Below are positions 48,301 to 62,345 of a stretch of 64,000 nt of DNA, piece by piece (positions within the stretch are counted from its first letter, which is position 1; each line of letters begins with the position of its first letter). The translations under genes were made by a program, and so were the position numbers. Origin of the DNA: Brachypodius melanocephalos (lineage: Eukaryota > Chordata > Aves > Passeriformes > Pycnonotidae); assembly GCA_013398615.1 (NCBI GenBank), contig VZSR01001685.1, positions 1,266,371 to 1,330,370 of the forward strand. The letters run 5' to 3'. Under the pieces are notes generated by a model. The model searched no databases and had not been told where the DNA came from. It was given only the letters and a program-made list of their open reading frames with translations.

Positions 48301-51300
48301 CTGATGCTGGAACACAGAAAGAAGAAAAATGAGATTATTAACAAGAAAAAGCTGTTTCAAAGCTAAGCAAGAACCACCAGCTAGCCAAAATTCAGATAAT
48401 ATACAAGTACCTTCAGAGACAGGTAAAGACAGCACCACAGTGGTTTAGGATTTACACCTTTGTCATCTACCCTGCTCCATTGGGCACACCACCTGCTGAA
48501 ATGAGAGCAATGTTTTCCTGGGGAAAGGAGAGAGCTAGGTAGGATTTGCTGATAATTGGCATGAGGGCTATATGAATATGTATGATCTGAATTCTCTGGG
48601 TGTGTGGAAAAAGACTACTTTGGCTGTTCTGGCCGTTTCTATCATGATTTGCTGGCAGCAGATGGAATCCACTAAGAAGCCTTTTTAAAATTTTGAAGTA
48701 ATTTCTCTTCCCTGCTGCAATAAAGTTGAGAAGTGACATTTATAGTCTATAGGTCAGATCCTGAGGGGTACAGTCACACACTTGCAAGAATACCTGGCCA
48801 ATTCACTGCATGAAGAAAGAGTCCAGTTCTGTAAGTCTTGTGGAACTATAAAGTCCCCATTGGGAGTTTCTTGACAGTTGCTTTTAAGAATGAAAGGCAT
48901 TCAGGTTAGACTGGGCTAGTCTTCTGTAGGTTTGTAACTTCCTATGGAAAGAGAACTTAGGTCTCTAAAGCTGTGTCTAAAGTAGTCTGCATTTCTAAAG
49001 CTGCCATTACATACTGATGTTTGTATCACATTCTTACATGTCATATTCATGTAGATTTGTGTCAGACAGGTTTTCTTGTCTCAAGTCAATTGAACGGATT
49101 GAAGTGAGCCCAGAGAGACCAGCAGTGGCTGGAAAGTTGCTATTCACAATTCAGTCATCATCTCAGTCTGCTCAAAACAAAGTCACAACATTTTAGTGCC
49201 ACCAAGCTGGATGGCAACCAGTAATGAAATCTGATATTTCCTATATGCAGAAGGATACAGAATGTATGCACACTGTGTGCTTCAAAACTAAGCATAGCCT
49301 GTAACTAAAATGTATTGATGGACAAAAAATCACGTTTCTTCTCATAATACTGATATCAGAGAAGTATAATGATACTTTATATATTGTTTCACAGCTGATG
49401 TTTGTGAGAACATGGGTCTTTCACCTTCCTCTCCCCTTCCATCCTGCCCTTCCCATTCTTTCCCCATTAGTCAGGAATTAAAAGAGCTACAAATTGTCTC
49501 CTTTTAAAGTTTAAAGTTTTTGGGACCTCATACCCTGTCACAGCCCTTTCTATTGCCCAGTACCACAACAGAATTATCAGGCTCCCAGTAGCCCTACATA
49601 TGCTGTAGTTCTGCTTCATCCTGCTCCAAGATTTTCCTAGGAAGGCATAGCAGTGGGACAACCAAGGAGAGGACAAACAGAATTCCCTCCTCCAAGCTGC
49701 TATTCCAGCAGCAATTGATGGTGAAGAGAAGGGAAGAAGGACACGCTGCATAGAAGCAAAAGCATTTGGGTTTTGCAATGTTTTGTTGAGTAGTACTGGT
49801 AGCATCAACATTAATAATGCTGGCACCTCCTCAGTATAATCTGCATTGGGAATGGTGAAAATATATACAGAGCATCAACAGAATAATATAGTTGTATATA
49901 TGCACACATGAGGAAATACAGAAATTCGAATCACCCTTTTTTTTCTCATTCCAGTACATTTCCATGGACAAAATGTATGCTCTGTGCACTTCTGTAGCAC
50001 TCTTGAGAAGGTGAAGGAGACAACTGTAAGAGAGAACAAACTCTCCATGTGCAGTAGGCCTGCCTGTAACCACTATTTCTTTTGCTCCATGTCATAAACA
50101 AGTGGGATTCCAAACAGATCCCTTTATCTCATTTCTGTTTGTCAATATCTACATAAGCCTGCTAAGGAAGGGTACAATGCACCATCTCTTTAGGTTGCTT
50201 GCCTTAGCCTACCATTTTTTTCCCACTTACATCTCAGTTCAATCTCAAACAGTTAAGTTCCAATTTATCTAATATTCTGTTAATTCTTTGGGTTTTTTTA
50301 AGCTTGTAGGATGAAATAAAAGCATAAGTGATATTATTTCTGTAATTCAATTAAAAGTAAAATAAACCAGAACTCTTTTACACCAGATGTAAACAATTTA
50401 TTCTGCAGTCTATTAAATTAAATAGCAAGCTACATAATTTTGTTTCCAGGATGCATATCTATATGTATTTATCTGATTATTTCTTCCAGGGCTAGATATA
50501 TGCATAAGAGCGATATGCAAGTGACACAGCAACAAGAATAATTGTCCTTACCTGGTTAGTAACACATACAGTTCTGGACATGCTAAAAAAAATAATTGCA
50601 TGGACTTCATCCAGTTTGTTAAAACCTTTTCTCTCTAAAGCAGGGAGAAAGCAGCAAGACTCATAAATTTCATTCTGCTTTTTAAACTAAAATCTTGCCA
50701 GAAATTATCTGCTGGATCTCCACCAATAAACTCTGTCACAGGTGCAGCCTGATCACTGAAAATATTTACAAACCATAAGGGTCATCCTGATCCAGCCCAC
50801 ATGAGTCACCCATAGGTGCCTTAGAGAAAAATAAGAGAGATACCTTGAGAAAATTAAATCAGTTAACCTGAAAGAGAAACTTTTATTAAAAAGACCTCAA
50901 AACCACCAAACCCCCCAAAAAGAGCCAACCAAACAGCAATGCAGCCACCCCACTCCCAAAAAACTCAAACCAAACCAGCCCAAGACAATCCTGACTGGGA
51001 CCTCAGCTGTGAGCAGTGTGGTATAAGAGGCCACGTTTAGGTTCATACACATTTCCCCAGTCATGCCTGTGCACTGTAGACCCCTCCAGATTCTGAAACT
51101 TAATTCATTCTCATGAAAACAAGGAGTCAATGTGTCTGTGTAGCCCCAGTCTCAGAAATACTTTTAGATCCTTCTGATTAGAACCAGGTTTGGTAGTTAG
51201 TCTTAATGACTGGGGAGCACAATCCTTGATTGTCTGCCAGAACAAAAAAAAATTAAGACATATTGTGAGAAGTTTGAAATTGAAATTATTAACATAAACC

Positions 51301-53029
51301 TCATTAAATAATTAGGGAGCATTTTAGATTTTCAAAATTAAAGATGAAAAAGAATTAAAGAGGCAAAGATCACATGTGTGAAGCCTAAAGACCTTAGTAG
51401 AAATGAAGGGAAAATTAAATAATGGGAAAACTTGTACTGCTAATAGTGGCCAGACCTTGCAAAAAACCACAGAATTCCACAAGAAGATCAGTACATCTTA
51501 CCTAGAAGGTAGCCTCTTTCGCTTGAACTGCTGTTCACACATGATGGTCTCATAAGGAGTGCTGTTTGATTTTTGAATCAAAGAACTCTTGCTTTGACTG
51601 TCTGACAGCTTCAGGATACTACACCTAAATTACACTTATTCCAGTGCAACTTTCATCCTTCTCCAGCTTGCTAAATCTACCCCGAATTCAGGTGTCTCAT
51701 TAGACCATCACACCTGGAGATTCAAGAGAATAAAAACCACTGGCAATATGTGCAGGGTTTTATTCCTCGTGGCTCTACCCTGCCAGAGGCAGTGAGGCAC
51801 AGTTATATAAAGAGTGTTCTCAAGTGTGAAGCAATGTCCTCAACCACCAGTTCAGGCTGCATCTAAAGCAGCAGGGGCTCCCCCAGCTTTAGTACCGTGG
51901 CTAAACTGGTGAAAACAGATGAGATGTTCACCCAGAAAGAGACATGCTGAAACTGAAAACTAAGAAAAATTGCAACCGAGGATAAAAAAGGCATAAATTG
52001 CTCCCTGATTAAATGCTCTTGAAGTTAATGGAGAACTTCTCCCAGCAGTCAAGAACTGGAAGTACCATCTTAAATATTTTTGGTCCTTATTGTTGCTAGC
52101 TTTTCACAGAGAGTAACAAGAAAATATAGAAGTATTTCCAATAACTAATTTAACCTGCTTTTTTTTTAATACATTTTCTGTAAGCAGCTAATATCCTTGA
52201 ACATATTCATTTAATTAAATGTATTTATTACTTTAATTTGCTCAACAGAAGCTGGCAAGAATTATTTCAATTAATCTCTACCCTGCACACCCACACACAC
52301 TTTCCTGCAAGAATACTAGATTTAATGTCAGAAATCTGAGATCATTTTACTTGCAGAGAGTCATGAATATTGTTTATCCCTTTTAACTGGCTCCAGTCAC
52401 CAAAGAAGTGTTGAGGGAAGCAGCTGGGACTGGGAATCTCTCAGGAATAGAGAAGGGAATGGTAGCAAATCTACATCTCCGAGTGATTTGAGGGTAGTAA
52501 AGACCTTCTTAGGAAACAGAATCCATTTTAAGATGGCATGCATACATAGCTGCATCCAGGACTTAATTTCTGAAATGGATTATTTCATGTAACAGTCATG
52601 AAAAATTTTAACCTCTACTGTTTAAAGGCTCTGGCACAGGGACCATTTTGCTGTTCTGATCATTCCTTGCACAGATACTGTAATGTCTGTCATTCACTGA
52701 AATGTGAATTCTCTTTGTATTCTTGAATGCTGTCTTAATCTCTTAAAAAGTGAATCAACCAATGCTATTGCATTTCACAGTTACATTTTGAGAGTATTTT
52801 TAACTTTAGTAGAGCTTTCTACATTGCAAGTGGTTTTGTTTATTTATTAATTAATTTGTCTCTGCCCATGCCATGGCATTTTAACAGCCTGTTCTGCAAA
52901 GCTGTGATATTACATTATTGGATGGTATTTCTAGCAGTTGTAGAAAACTCACATGAATCTCTAGTTAATTTTTGAATACATTTGCTAAAAGCCTTGATTT
53001 GCTTGTAATTTAGAAGACTGGTTTGCAGC
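45391..53029. other. Unique AT-rich DNA, no gene seen
   Basis: No gene or interspersed repeat recognised. A C/A-rich low-complexity stretch lies at about 50895-50985. A CTCF-like motif sits at 47268-47281. A 119-codon minus-strand frame at 49467-49826 has no recognisable domain. Confidence 0.5.
47268..47281 (+). promoter_or_regulatory. CTCF-like motif, plus strand (weak)
   Basis: Reads CCGCGAGGGGGTGC, agreeing at 11 of 14 positions with the core CTCF consensus. It holds one of very few GC-rich clusters within several kilobases of AT-rich sequence. Differences are at positions 3, 5 and 12. Confidence 0.25.
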
Positions 53030-53256
53030 TGACAGCAAGACAGATCAAGTACCTGCATATGCCTAATAAACCTCCTCATGGCTCCCAGAAGAAGATCCAT
53101 TATCAACGAACCTTAAAAAGGAACATCCAAGGGGCTCTGATGGTGACATCGGGTGCATCTCACCAGGCTGCAGTGTGGGAACAGACCTGTCCCTGGGAGA
53201 CTGCGGGGAAACCTGACAAAATTAAAAATATAGGCAGCAATTTCTCTTCTGCCATG
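53030..53256 (+). other. Weak candidate internal exon
   Basis: A possible acceptor (tttgcag, ending about 53029) is followed by 227 nt that stay open in one frame, then by a strong donor ATG|GTAAGT at 53257. The encoded peptide (QLTARQIKYLHMPNK... to ...NFSSAM) belongs to no family I know. The polypyrimidine tract before the acceptor is poor. It may be an exon of a non-coding transcript or a chance arrangement. Confidence 0.12.
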
Positions 53257-54970
53257 GTAAGTAGCTATGGCCTATCAAATCAAAGTGAGTCCATAGGACT
53301 GGTGCCTCTTATGTGATGGACACAGGCAATGAAGGGGTTACCATGTCATATTTTTTCCCAATTGCTGCAAATGTGGCTGGCTAAGGATTCAGGAAATATT
53401 TGCTATAGTTCTATGCCAGCACCTGATTGTGAGAGTCTGATTAGATTGAATTACTGAATGTATTGTCTGGTTTGCATAATAGAACAAAGAAAGGACACAC
53501 CCTTCTCCTAATCCTATACACAGTCCTGGTGCTGTACTTCCACACTGAACAGATTTGCAGGTTTTCTATGTTCATTTGCTACCCTTATTGGGTGAAAATG
53601 TAGGTTGTGCTTAAAAAGTGCATCACCACACAAAGTCTGACTCTAGCTTTCGAGTTATTTTCTTCTAGCCAGTCCTAAGGTTATCTATCCCCAAGCTATC
53701 ATGTTGTTACACATCAATGCACCATTTACCCACCACAGTGTGAAACACTGTTCTCCCTGCCTAGACAAACCCACAGCAGCAGTCCAGGAACATCTAACTA
53801 GACCTTAGCCTGGCTTTATTTTACTGTGACAATAGTAAATATAGCTCAAAAGGAAATTTTAATTTTGCCAACTACAGAGAAGTCAGAAATGAACTGTGAA
53901 ACATTCAAAAGGCTTTACTTTCCCACTGGTTGCTTTCAGCCCTTCATTCTCTGTGGCATGAGTGCAGTTGGAATGTGTTTTCACAGATGAATGTTCTGTT
54001 TGGACTTAGACACACGTGAATGTATTGCACCAGATCTTACAGACACATCTCTCATGCACTGGGGAGTAGAACATAAACCTATCAGCTATTTGATGAATGC
54101 ACTGAGCCTGTTAGTCCATCTTGTAGTTTCTGCTGCAAAGTGCCCTGCTGCCTCAGCGGAGCTGCTACTTTTGTCCCTCTCATTTGTTTAATATTTCTTG
54201 CTTCCTGTCTCATAAAGGCAGAGCTGTGTCTACTGTGATAACATAGATCAAACATTTTTGAAACAATGAAGTAACCCAAATGTGCAACGATTTATTTTCA
54301 ATATATGTGATTCACAGTCAGAGAACTCGGAAGTGGCAGGTACAAGTGTTAAACCGTAAGGTTTGAAGGGTAGCCTGCTTTAGATATCTTGAAGGCAAAT
54401 GACAAATGAATCTGGGAAGCTGCAGCATCCTGGAGTGAGTACCACAAAGCCAGTCATTTATAGAAGACAGCCACAAAACCATGAATGGGTGGAGACAGGA
54501 AGAAAATCCACCGATGTGAACAGAAGAATGATGTGCTTTGGGGCACTGAGGTCATTTCATCAGTTCAAGAGGACAGAATCAAACGAGCATGAGAAACCTT
54601 GCAGGAAAGTCGTCATCACTGTAAAAATAGGAACTCTGTAATGAAAACTGATATAGTCCAAATGACATCAGGGAGGGAGGAAAGTAAATGGGATTGGTGT
54701 CATCTGCCATCAGGCAGCTCTACAGTATAATCAATAATTTGTTTTTTCAATTTTTTTTTTTCAATGGACTGCAATTTAAAATAACCTCAGAAGGTCTGAC
54801 AGTCTTACAGAAAATAGAGCTGTATTCTATGGCCATACTTGTTCAGTTACCATATAACTCTCATTTTTTATGGTTCAAACCAATAACTCACAGGACAAGC
54901 AGCTTCCTACATACTGTGGCAAAACTTGTGATGGTACAGTGGTGTTCATGACAACACACTACACAAACCT
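53257..54970. other. Unique DNA, no gene seen
   Basis: AT-rich sequence without recognised elements. Open frames are 80 codons or shorter. Confidence 0.5.
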
Positions 54971-55932
54971 AGAAATACAGAATCATTCAGTCTGGAAGGG
55001 ACCTCTCAAAGTCATCTAGTTCAACTTCTTGCTCTAAAAAGGCCCACTTCATGTGGACTTCATGTTCTCGTCTAGCTGAATCCATCTCTGAAATAATGGA
55101 ACTTCCAAAGATGCTTTGGGCAACTTGTTCCAGTGTCTGACCATCCTCAAGATTAAAAAATAATATCTCTATTTCTTACACAGAATTATATCTGACAATC
55201 ATCACATCTGGAAGAAAGCTCTCACATCTCTCATCTCAAACCCATGTGTCTCCAAGAGGAGTCTCACTCCATCTTCTCCACAGTCTCCCACTAGGCAGCT
55301 CCAGACAGCAATAACACTATTGTGTCTCAGTGTTTTCTTCTCAGAGCTTTCAGCTGAAAGCTGGATTTGTTCAAGCCCAATCCTCTCATCTTTTCCTCAC
55401 ACACCTTGTGCCCCAGACCCTTGAGCATCTCACTGGTGAGTCCAAAATGGGAAGCAGTACTTCAGAATTGATTTCACAAGCACTCTGCAGAGGGGAAGAG
55501 ACACCTCCCTTTGTTTGCTGGCTGCAGTCATGCTAATACAGCCCCAGTGTGCAACCAGCCCTCTTCAGTACAAAGACACACTGCTGGCTGATGGTCAGTT
55601 TGTTGATCACCATGATTCCCAGGGCCTTTCCTCTAAAGCTGGATTCCAGCTGCTCATCTGCAAACTGTATCTGTGCACAGGGTTATTCCACCTCACATGC
55701 AGGACTGTACCTGCTCATGTTTGACTTCTCACAGTGCCTGCATTTTTCCAGACCACAAAGATCCTTCTGAAGAGCAGCTCTGCCCACTATCATCTGCTGA
55801 GAGCACAGCACATATCTTCTGTGCCTCATCATTCAGTTCATTAAGACTATATTGCACAGAATCAGCCTCAGAATTGACCCCCAAAGGACATGACCAGTAA
55901 GCAGCTGTCAGACAGACTTGGTCCCTTCGATC
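54971..55932 (-). mobile_element. CR1 LINE fragment, minus strand
   Basis: Read on the plus strand it opens with the classic inverted avian CR1 3' end, 'aatcattcagtctggaagg' (about 54981) and 'cctctcaaagtcatctagtt' (about 55002). It then runs through 'caacttgttccagtgtctga' (about 55121), 'acacaccttgtgccccagac' (about 55400), 'tgttgatcaccatgattccc' (about 55602) and 'catcattcagttcattaag' (about 55827, the inverted F-I-N-D-L-D region) to 'attgacccccaaaggacatg' (about 55874, the inverted P-Q-G-S region). It is thus nearly 1 kb of ORF2 3' half plus 3' UTR. Frames on its coding strand are broken by shifts. The 128-codon minus-strand frame at 55729-56115 is out of phase with ORF2 and starts outside the element. 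Confidence 0.92.
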
Positions 55933-58900
55933 CCTCTGAGAGCAGAATGACATGCTCAAATTAAAAAATGGGCAATTATGGCTCTTCCCCTGCCTGTGAT
56001 GGGTGAGAGCATATGATTGCATTGGCACAGGCTGTCCCAGGGCAGGAGCTGCTGGATGGTCCAATTCCCCAGCTGTGTGAGGGAATGAATCATCCAGGAA
56101 TGATGAGACCCACAATAATCATTCACATGATGCCACACTGCTCATTCTACAAAACCAGACACAGCTGAAGCAGTGAAGTTTTCTGCAAGCTCTTATCATC
56201 TCCCTGGTAGTCAAAAGTGTCATCACCTCTGATCTGGGTTCTGTTCCCAGTTTTGTAGGAGATTTCCTATTTAATATTAACCACGGCTCTCTTGAGCCAT
56301 TTACTTGGTTAAAATCTATACAAAAATGCTATCACAACTCTATTGAGAAATCTAAAATGTGGCTTAATAATAGAAAATAGGATTACTTCTTTCACTGCAT
56401 GTTCCACTTTTATTAAATGCTATTTATTCTTACTAGTGAACACTTGAGCCTAATGGTATTTGCAAGGCACTTGAGATATTTGGTGGAAAATGTAAAGTGG
56501 TACCATTGTTTCTTAATCAAGTACTGTGACAATCATTTCATGGGGTATTTAGATGGAGGCATTGACAAATCTCCAAACCAGCTTCCTCCACACCCTAGCT
56601 CTTCCCCTGATGGTTCAGGCCTTGCAGTGCTCCCATCAGCTGGGCGGGTCCCCTCAGCAATAATATGAGTGAAGCCATCCAGCATTTCACTCTGAAAAAG
56701 GAAATGCATTTTCCTGAATATGTGCCAGGTTCTACTCCACCCCTAACTCTCTGCACTGCTCAGTTACACATAGTTTAATGTCATGAAAGCTACAGAATTA
56801 GTGATCCATTACTAGTCTAACACTGCATTTTCAGTGAAAATTACTGACTTTATTGCATTATAAATAGAAGTATGAGAATAGGTGTAGCAGTGAACCGTGT
56901 AGATAAATGAGCCCATGAATCCTAGAAGATTCTAAAACTTTCTTTTGCACCTGAAAAATAGAGAACCAATTGCTGCAATGAGATAGGACGTGTTCTAAAT
57001 ATCAAGTATTTAAAATAATGTGTGAAGAACCACAGAAAACATACTCTGTATATATGAATATTAAAAAAGATGCAGGTTATCTATGATAACAGTTTTGTAA
57101 GCTCTACAACCCTTGATTAGTAGATACTGCAACTAATATGAAAACCATTATATCCAGGGTAGACCTTGTAAAAGCATAGAGCAATGAAGTACTGACAAAA
57201 TGCAGTAAATATGAGAGACATAGCTACATCAGTTATAATTCTGTGTTAGTAAACTTCAAGGAAAATAAAAAAAAAAAACTCAATAATTCTGGAGGGGTCA
57301 TCCAAAGAAATCAGAAGAGGAGGTAGCAAAGGAAGTTGCCACTCTCTCCAAATTCTGCTCTTGATTACCAAACAACTTAGCCAGAGGCTTTCTGAAAATA
57401 CCAATTACTTGTACAGTAAGAGTAATCGTTATTCATCAATAATGAATACACTTGATGGCTCCATTTCATTTCACATCAATCCAAAGCACCTGTTCATCCT
57501 TACTACTTCAGCATGATGGAAAAAATAATACTTTCCTAAACATTTCATCAAATGTGCTATTCACCCTATTTTCAAAGTAGTACCAAACTACTACCTTTCA
57601 AAAATAGGTAGTGAAAAATTTCATTTGGAGAAGAATGACATAAAATATTTTATGTTCTGAATTTCTTCCCCTCTGCCACATTGTTTCTCAGATAAAACTA
57701 CATGCCAGATTCAAAATTCCTGAAAATATAGCCAGAACTCTTGTACCATCTGTTTTCTGCCCCTCTGCTGAGGTAACATCCTTTCTGCAAATTTATGTCA
57801 GCAAAGATTTTATTCAGACATATGCTGAAAAATATAACAGTTAATTTTTCGAAGAGGCTAATCTTTAAAAGATTTATTTGTAAGAGTAAAATTTAAGTTA
57901 AGGGAGACAGGTTGAATTTGAGGCCTTCATACAAATATAAAAGAACTAGTATGGCCATATCCATCTGAGGCACCATCATAAAATTCCACTGACTGGGTGT
58001 TAAGCATATCATTTTCTGAAATGTATATTTCCTTCTATAAATACCAAAGAATAATTGCAGGAGAAAAAAAAAAAAAAAGGATAAAAATATTTTTAGTAAA
58101 ATAACCTTTAGCTAAGTACACACAAAAAAAGCTGTGTTTTTACCTTAGATACACTTTAAATTAAAAAAATAAACTCCAAATTTTTCTACCAATTGCTCAT
58201 CAATTCAGAAAAATGGCTGCTGCTGAAACTATCCTCTCTAGGCCTTCTCACCACATGCATAAGTATGTCTTGTCTTAAGGCTCCATGATTTAACAGGAAC
58301 TGTATGTAGCAGGCTTCACAGAAGTAATTAATAGGTGCTTTATTCTGTAATTCAAGATTTAGGCTCAGTAATCCATAGCACAATGGGATCAAAAAGAAGG
58401 CACTTGAAATTGAATTTATGCTTGGAGGACACCTGAAAGTTTTGCCCTGTTCAGCACCATTTTTTGAATGAAAGATTAGCAGGTTTCATTTGAGTTTTGC
58501 TGAGCTGAGTTGTTAATTTTCATGCATGGACATTTTGCTCATAGGTTTAAGACTCAAAAAGTGTCCTAAAGCATAGGACTAGATCTTCCAAATGGTTTGA
58601 CTTCCTTAAACCTTCTGGACAAGATCCTGTTTTCAATTATGAGGCCATGCTTACAATGAATTTTCATTATTTTCTCTTTAATTTAGAAGATACAAGGCTA
58701 TTTCTACCTATTTGATTTCCTCAGATGTGTCTTCTTCCATATGGGATTTGACAATTCTGGACACATACAGGATTTTTATAGGATGACATCCAGTAATGCC
58801 ATCATATCACATGTTTGAAAAATCATAGAATGCCTCTCAGATCCACCTTGCTGCAGTGGAACCCTGCCCATGTTTATATCTCTGCAAGTAGACATTCTCA

Positions 58901-61900
58901 GTGATTCAGGTTAAATTCAGCACAAATCATCTCAGGGCAGCAGTAACATTTTATGTACATGGCAGAGGGATGCATGGGCTTTGCACAGATCCCATATTTC
59001 TAGACTTCATTTACATAGGTTTGTATTATCTGTGCTTTTCTCTTGGGCACCAAAATCCTCCATTACCCAGAAAACTGAGTGTTAATTACAGCTGGTTCTC
59101 AAAGGAGATTTGGTTTTCAAGCTCACAGGAGCAAGAATGGCAGAGCACTGCCTTCATCTCCCAGAGCCTTCATCTCCTCTGACCCTTGCATCCCGTGGAT
59201 CCAAACCAAGCAATAACATTTTCATCCAAAAGCAAATTAAAAAGTGGATCTCAGTGCTGCAAATGCTTACACATTTAAATAATTTCACAGCTCTGATTAT
59301 TTCTGAAATTCGTAGCTGTGGTACATCATGCCCCTAGAAGGCCTGAGTGACCCCATGATCTGGATATCACAGGCTTGAGGCAACTCTGAAAGTAACTGAA
59401 AGAAATAAGTCATTTTGCACAGTACTGAATACCCCTGCTGTTACTAAGAAAAAGATAAAGCATAAAAAATATATGCTTTTTTTAAAAAAAAGTCAAAGTG
59501 GTTTGCTATAACTACCAAATTTCTGCCACACAAAGACATTTTCTATTCTCATGTCACCAGTGACAGGCGACAGGTTTATCACAGCACTTGCCACTGGTTG
59601 AAAGGACAGGTAAGAAGAGGTAAAGGGAAGAAAGAGCAAAAAATGCAGCTATGGAAGCAATATTCAAAAGAGATGGAAGTGAAAGACTCTTCTTTCTTGG
59701 AATTTGCTCAGAAAAATCTTCTTTGCTTAGGAAAAAAGTGGCAGCAGCAAACAAAGCTACAGTAATTCACAGTAACTACTTTTCTTCTAGCTTTGCAGTT
59801 CTCTTACCTTTCCATACTCCCTGTGAATAAAGTCTATATAAGGCCCTAAGAAACACAGACCACAGTCTCTGATGACTGCAGTTATGAATTATAATGAATA
59901 ATTATGAAGCAGTCTAGATTTGAAGATTTTATGTACACAATCACTGCAGGCTACCAACAAGGTCATTTTTAAGATCCTATGTAACTGACATTTTTATTAA
60001 GGACTTCAGAGGAAGAGAGCAAACTGCATAAATTTGGGGTTAGCTAAAGGCTCACTCGTGAAAACATCTGGAAAAATTGATCCAAACAGTAAAAATGACA
60101 TTTCTTAAGTGTGAATTCATTCTGCTGAGCAAATATAAGAATTACCAAAATCATCTATGCCCCTTTCCTGATTTGAACCTCATCAAGTCAAAAAGCCACT
60201 CTCCTATCTTTATGCCCCTCCTTAAAAGGCTGTACCAAAATTCTTTCTTTCTTTTTGCTTCTCCTAAATTTTGATATTTGCATATAGTCACATTTTTCAC
60301 TAAAATTTATGGGGAACATTTAAGAATACACAGAAGTTTATGCTGTGTCTTTGACAAACCTTTTCCATATGATGCCAACAAATAATTAGAATAGTCCCAT
60401 ACTTCACCCTGTCAGCATTCAGAGAAGTTAATTATTAAGGGAAGAAGGAAAAAGAAGGCAGGGTTGATCTCTTTAATATAAAGGAAGTTTTATTCTGATT
60501 TTTCCCTGTACATAGCAAGAGAGGTGTTGTCTTGTTCAGCCACAGGGACTGGTCCCTGTTGCCCTTTACACAGATTTAGGTGTGTCCCCTGAGCCTGTTA
60601 TTCTGCTTCTCTGCACAGGGTATGAAGAACTGGTGTATGTCATTAAAAAAATCGACAAATCCCTCTTTGCTGCCATTTCAACCAACTTCCTGCCTGATGA
60701 TACTTCTCTTCCTGCCACAGCCCATGCCAGTGAAGTACTAAAACCATGTTTTTTCAGTTATGTTTGTGTACTTTGAAAAAGAAAAAAAATATAACCCCGG
60801 AGAGCACTAGTTGTGTTATTGCTGCATCAGCAGGTTCTTGCTTGCTTCTTATGATCATTAGGCAAGGAGCAGTGGCCACAGACAGAGAAGCTCCCAAAAT
60901 CAACAAATAGCCCAGCTGATGGGTAGGATCTGGTTTTGAACCGAGAGCAAAGATCTGAGCTGTGATTTAAATCAGAACCAGTAATAAAAAAAAATGTGGA
61001 AGATGAAAGAGGAATGGGAATAGACTCAAATGTCTGGGGACCGCTATAATAGCTCTCATTCTACTGTGTACTGAAAATATCAGGTCAGCTGATAACAAGA
61101 AAATATATTCTAATCTCACTATTGCTGCTGAATATTGAAGTGGGAATAAGATAGGTAAGCCTGTCTCAACCTTCCCATTTTGTGTCATCTTACCATGTCA
61201 AAGACAGAAGAATTAAAGGCTTACCCTTGAATAAATCACCTTTTCTACACATACAGGAATGCTGTATAGGTTACTGTCTCTCTCATTTTCTCTTCCAACC
61301 ATTCTTCATCACAATCACAAATCTACAGCTAATTGTCAAATGGCACCCTCCATGACTAATTAACTACTAGGGAAGCTAACATTACCAGGAATAAAGTGTT
61401 TGATGGGGTGTTTCCCTCTATTTCACATTCAAATAGCCTGTTATAGATTGATGATACCACAGCTGACTTTTCTTTCAAATGCCAAAGCCTTTTCTATGTA
61501 ATAGAATGTGAATTTAAAGTAGAGAGGCATTATCCTTTATGAACCATATCACTGCCACACCATAAATCACTTTTCTAAATGATTTCTCCATGTTACATGA
61601 GTAAAATGCTGAACCTATCAATCCCTCTTGCTTTATGAGCCTTGGGACAGCACAAAGGCATGAAAACTGAAGGAGGATGTATTAATCCTTCTGAAAACTC
61701 ACGACTCAGCTAATGTAAAGAAGCCAGCATGCCTGACACTGCTCATTGGAAAGCTACAAAATGAATAACTCAAATGGGGAAGGCAGTGCTATCAGATTCT
61801 CACAAGGAAACATAACAAATGGCAACCTACTGAGTATATATCAACAGCAGTAAAAACATCTATCATGGAGCTGCCAGCACAACAAAGACATGAACCTTTT

Positions 61901-61934
61901 GCAGTGGGTTCAGAGGAGTCCATACAATTCACCA
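55933..61934. other. Unique AT-rich DNA, no gene seen
   Basis: No gene recognised. The first 220 bp are GC-moderate and may be a further diverged part of the adjacent CR1 or unrelated. A poly-A run lies at 58064-58078. Open frames are at most 93 codons and show no domain. Confidence 0.5.
58064..58078. repeat. Poly-A homopolymer (15 bp)
   Basis: An uninterrupted A run in AT-rich unique DNA. Confidence 0.9.
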
Positions 61935-62345
61935 GAGAGCTGCAACACCTCTCCTGTGAAGACAGGCTGAAAGAGCTGGAGCTGTTCAGCCTGGAGAAGA
62001 GAAGGCTTTGAGAAGACCTTACAGCACCTTCCAATACCTAAAGGGCGAGTATTAAAAAGACAAACTTTTTAGCAGGGCCTCTTGTGATGGCACACGGGGT
62101 AATGGTTTTAAATGGAAGGAATGTCAGTTGAGATTAGATATAATGAAGATATCATTCACACTGAGGGCGGTGAAACACTGGAGCAGGTTTCCAGGAGAGA
62201 ATTCCTCACCCTTGGAAACACTCAAGGTCAGGTTGGATAAGGCTCTGAGAAACCTGATCTAGTTGAAGATGCTCCTGGTCATTGCAGGGGTTTGGACTAA
62301 ATGGTTTTTAAAGGTGCCTTCCAACCCAAATTGTTCTATGATATC
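61935..62345 (+). mobile_element. CR1 LINE 3' fragment, plus strand
   Basis: A clear CR1 3' end: 'aacacctctcctgtgaagac' (about 61944), 'agctgttcagcctggagaag' (about 61979), 'agttgagattagatataatg' (about 62127), 'gaaacactggagcaggtttc' (about 62171), 'ctcaaggtcaggttggataa' (about 62221), 'gaaacctgatctagttgaag' (about 62249), 'attgcaggggtttggac' (about 62280) and the terminal 'ccaacccaaattgttctatg' (about 62321). It covers the last part of ORF2 and the 3' UTR. The ORF2 frame is shifted and carries an early stop after 'gaagagaaggctttg'. Confidence 0.94.

Noticed and set aside
49467..49826. Minus-strand 119-codon frame with a hydrophobic start
   Set aside because: No recognisable domain or motif, no CpG enrichment, and a length expected by chance in this much AT-rich DNA.
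55729..56115. Minus-strand 128-codon frame, the longest in the window
   Set aside because: Most of it lies in the minus-strand CR1 copy but out of phase with ORF2, and the rest in flanking DNA. It shows no domain and its length is within chance.
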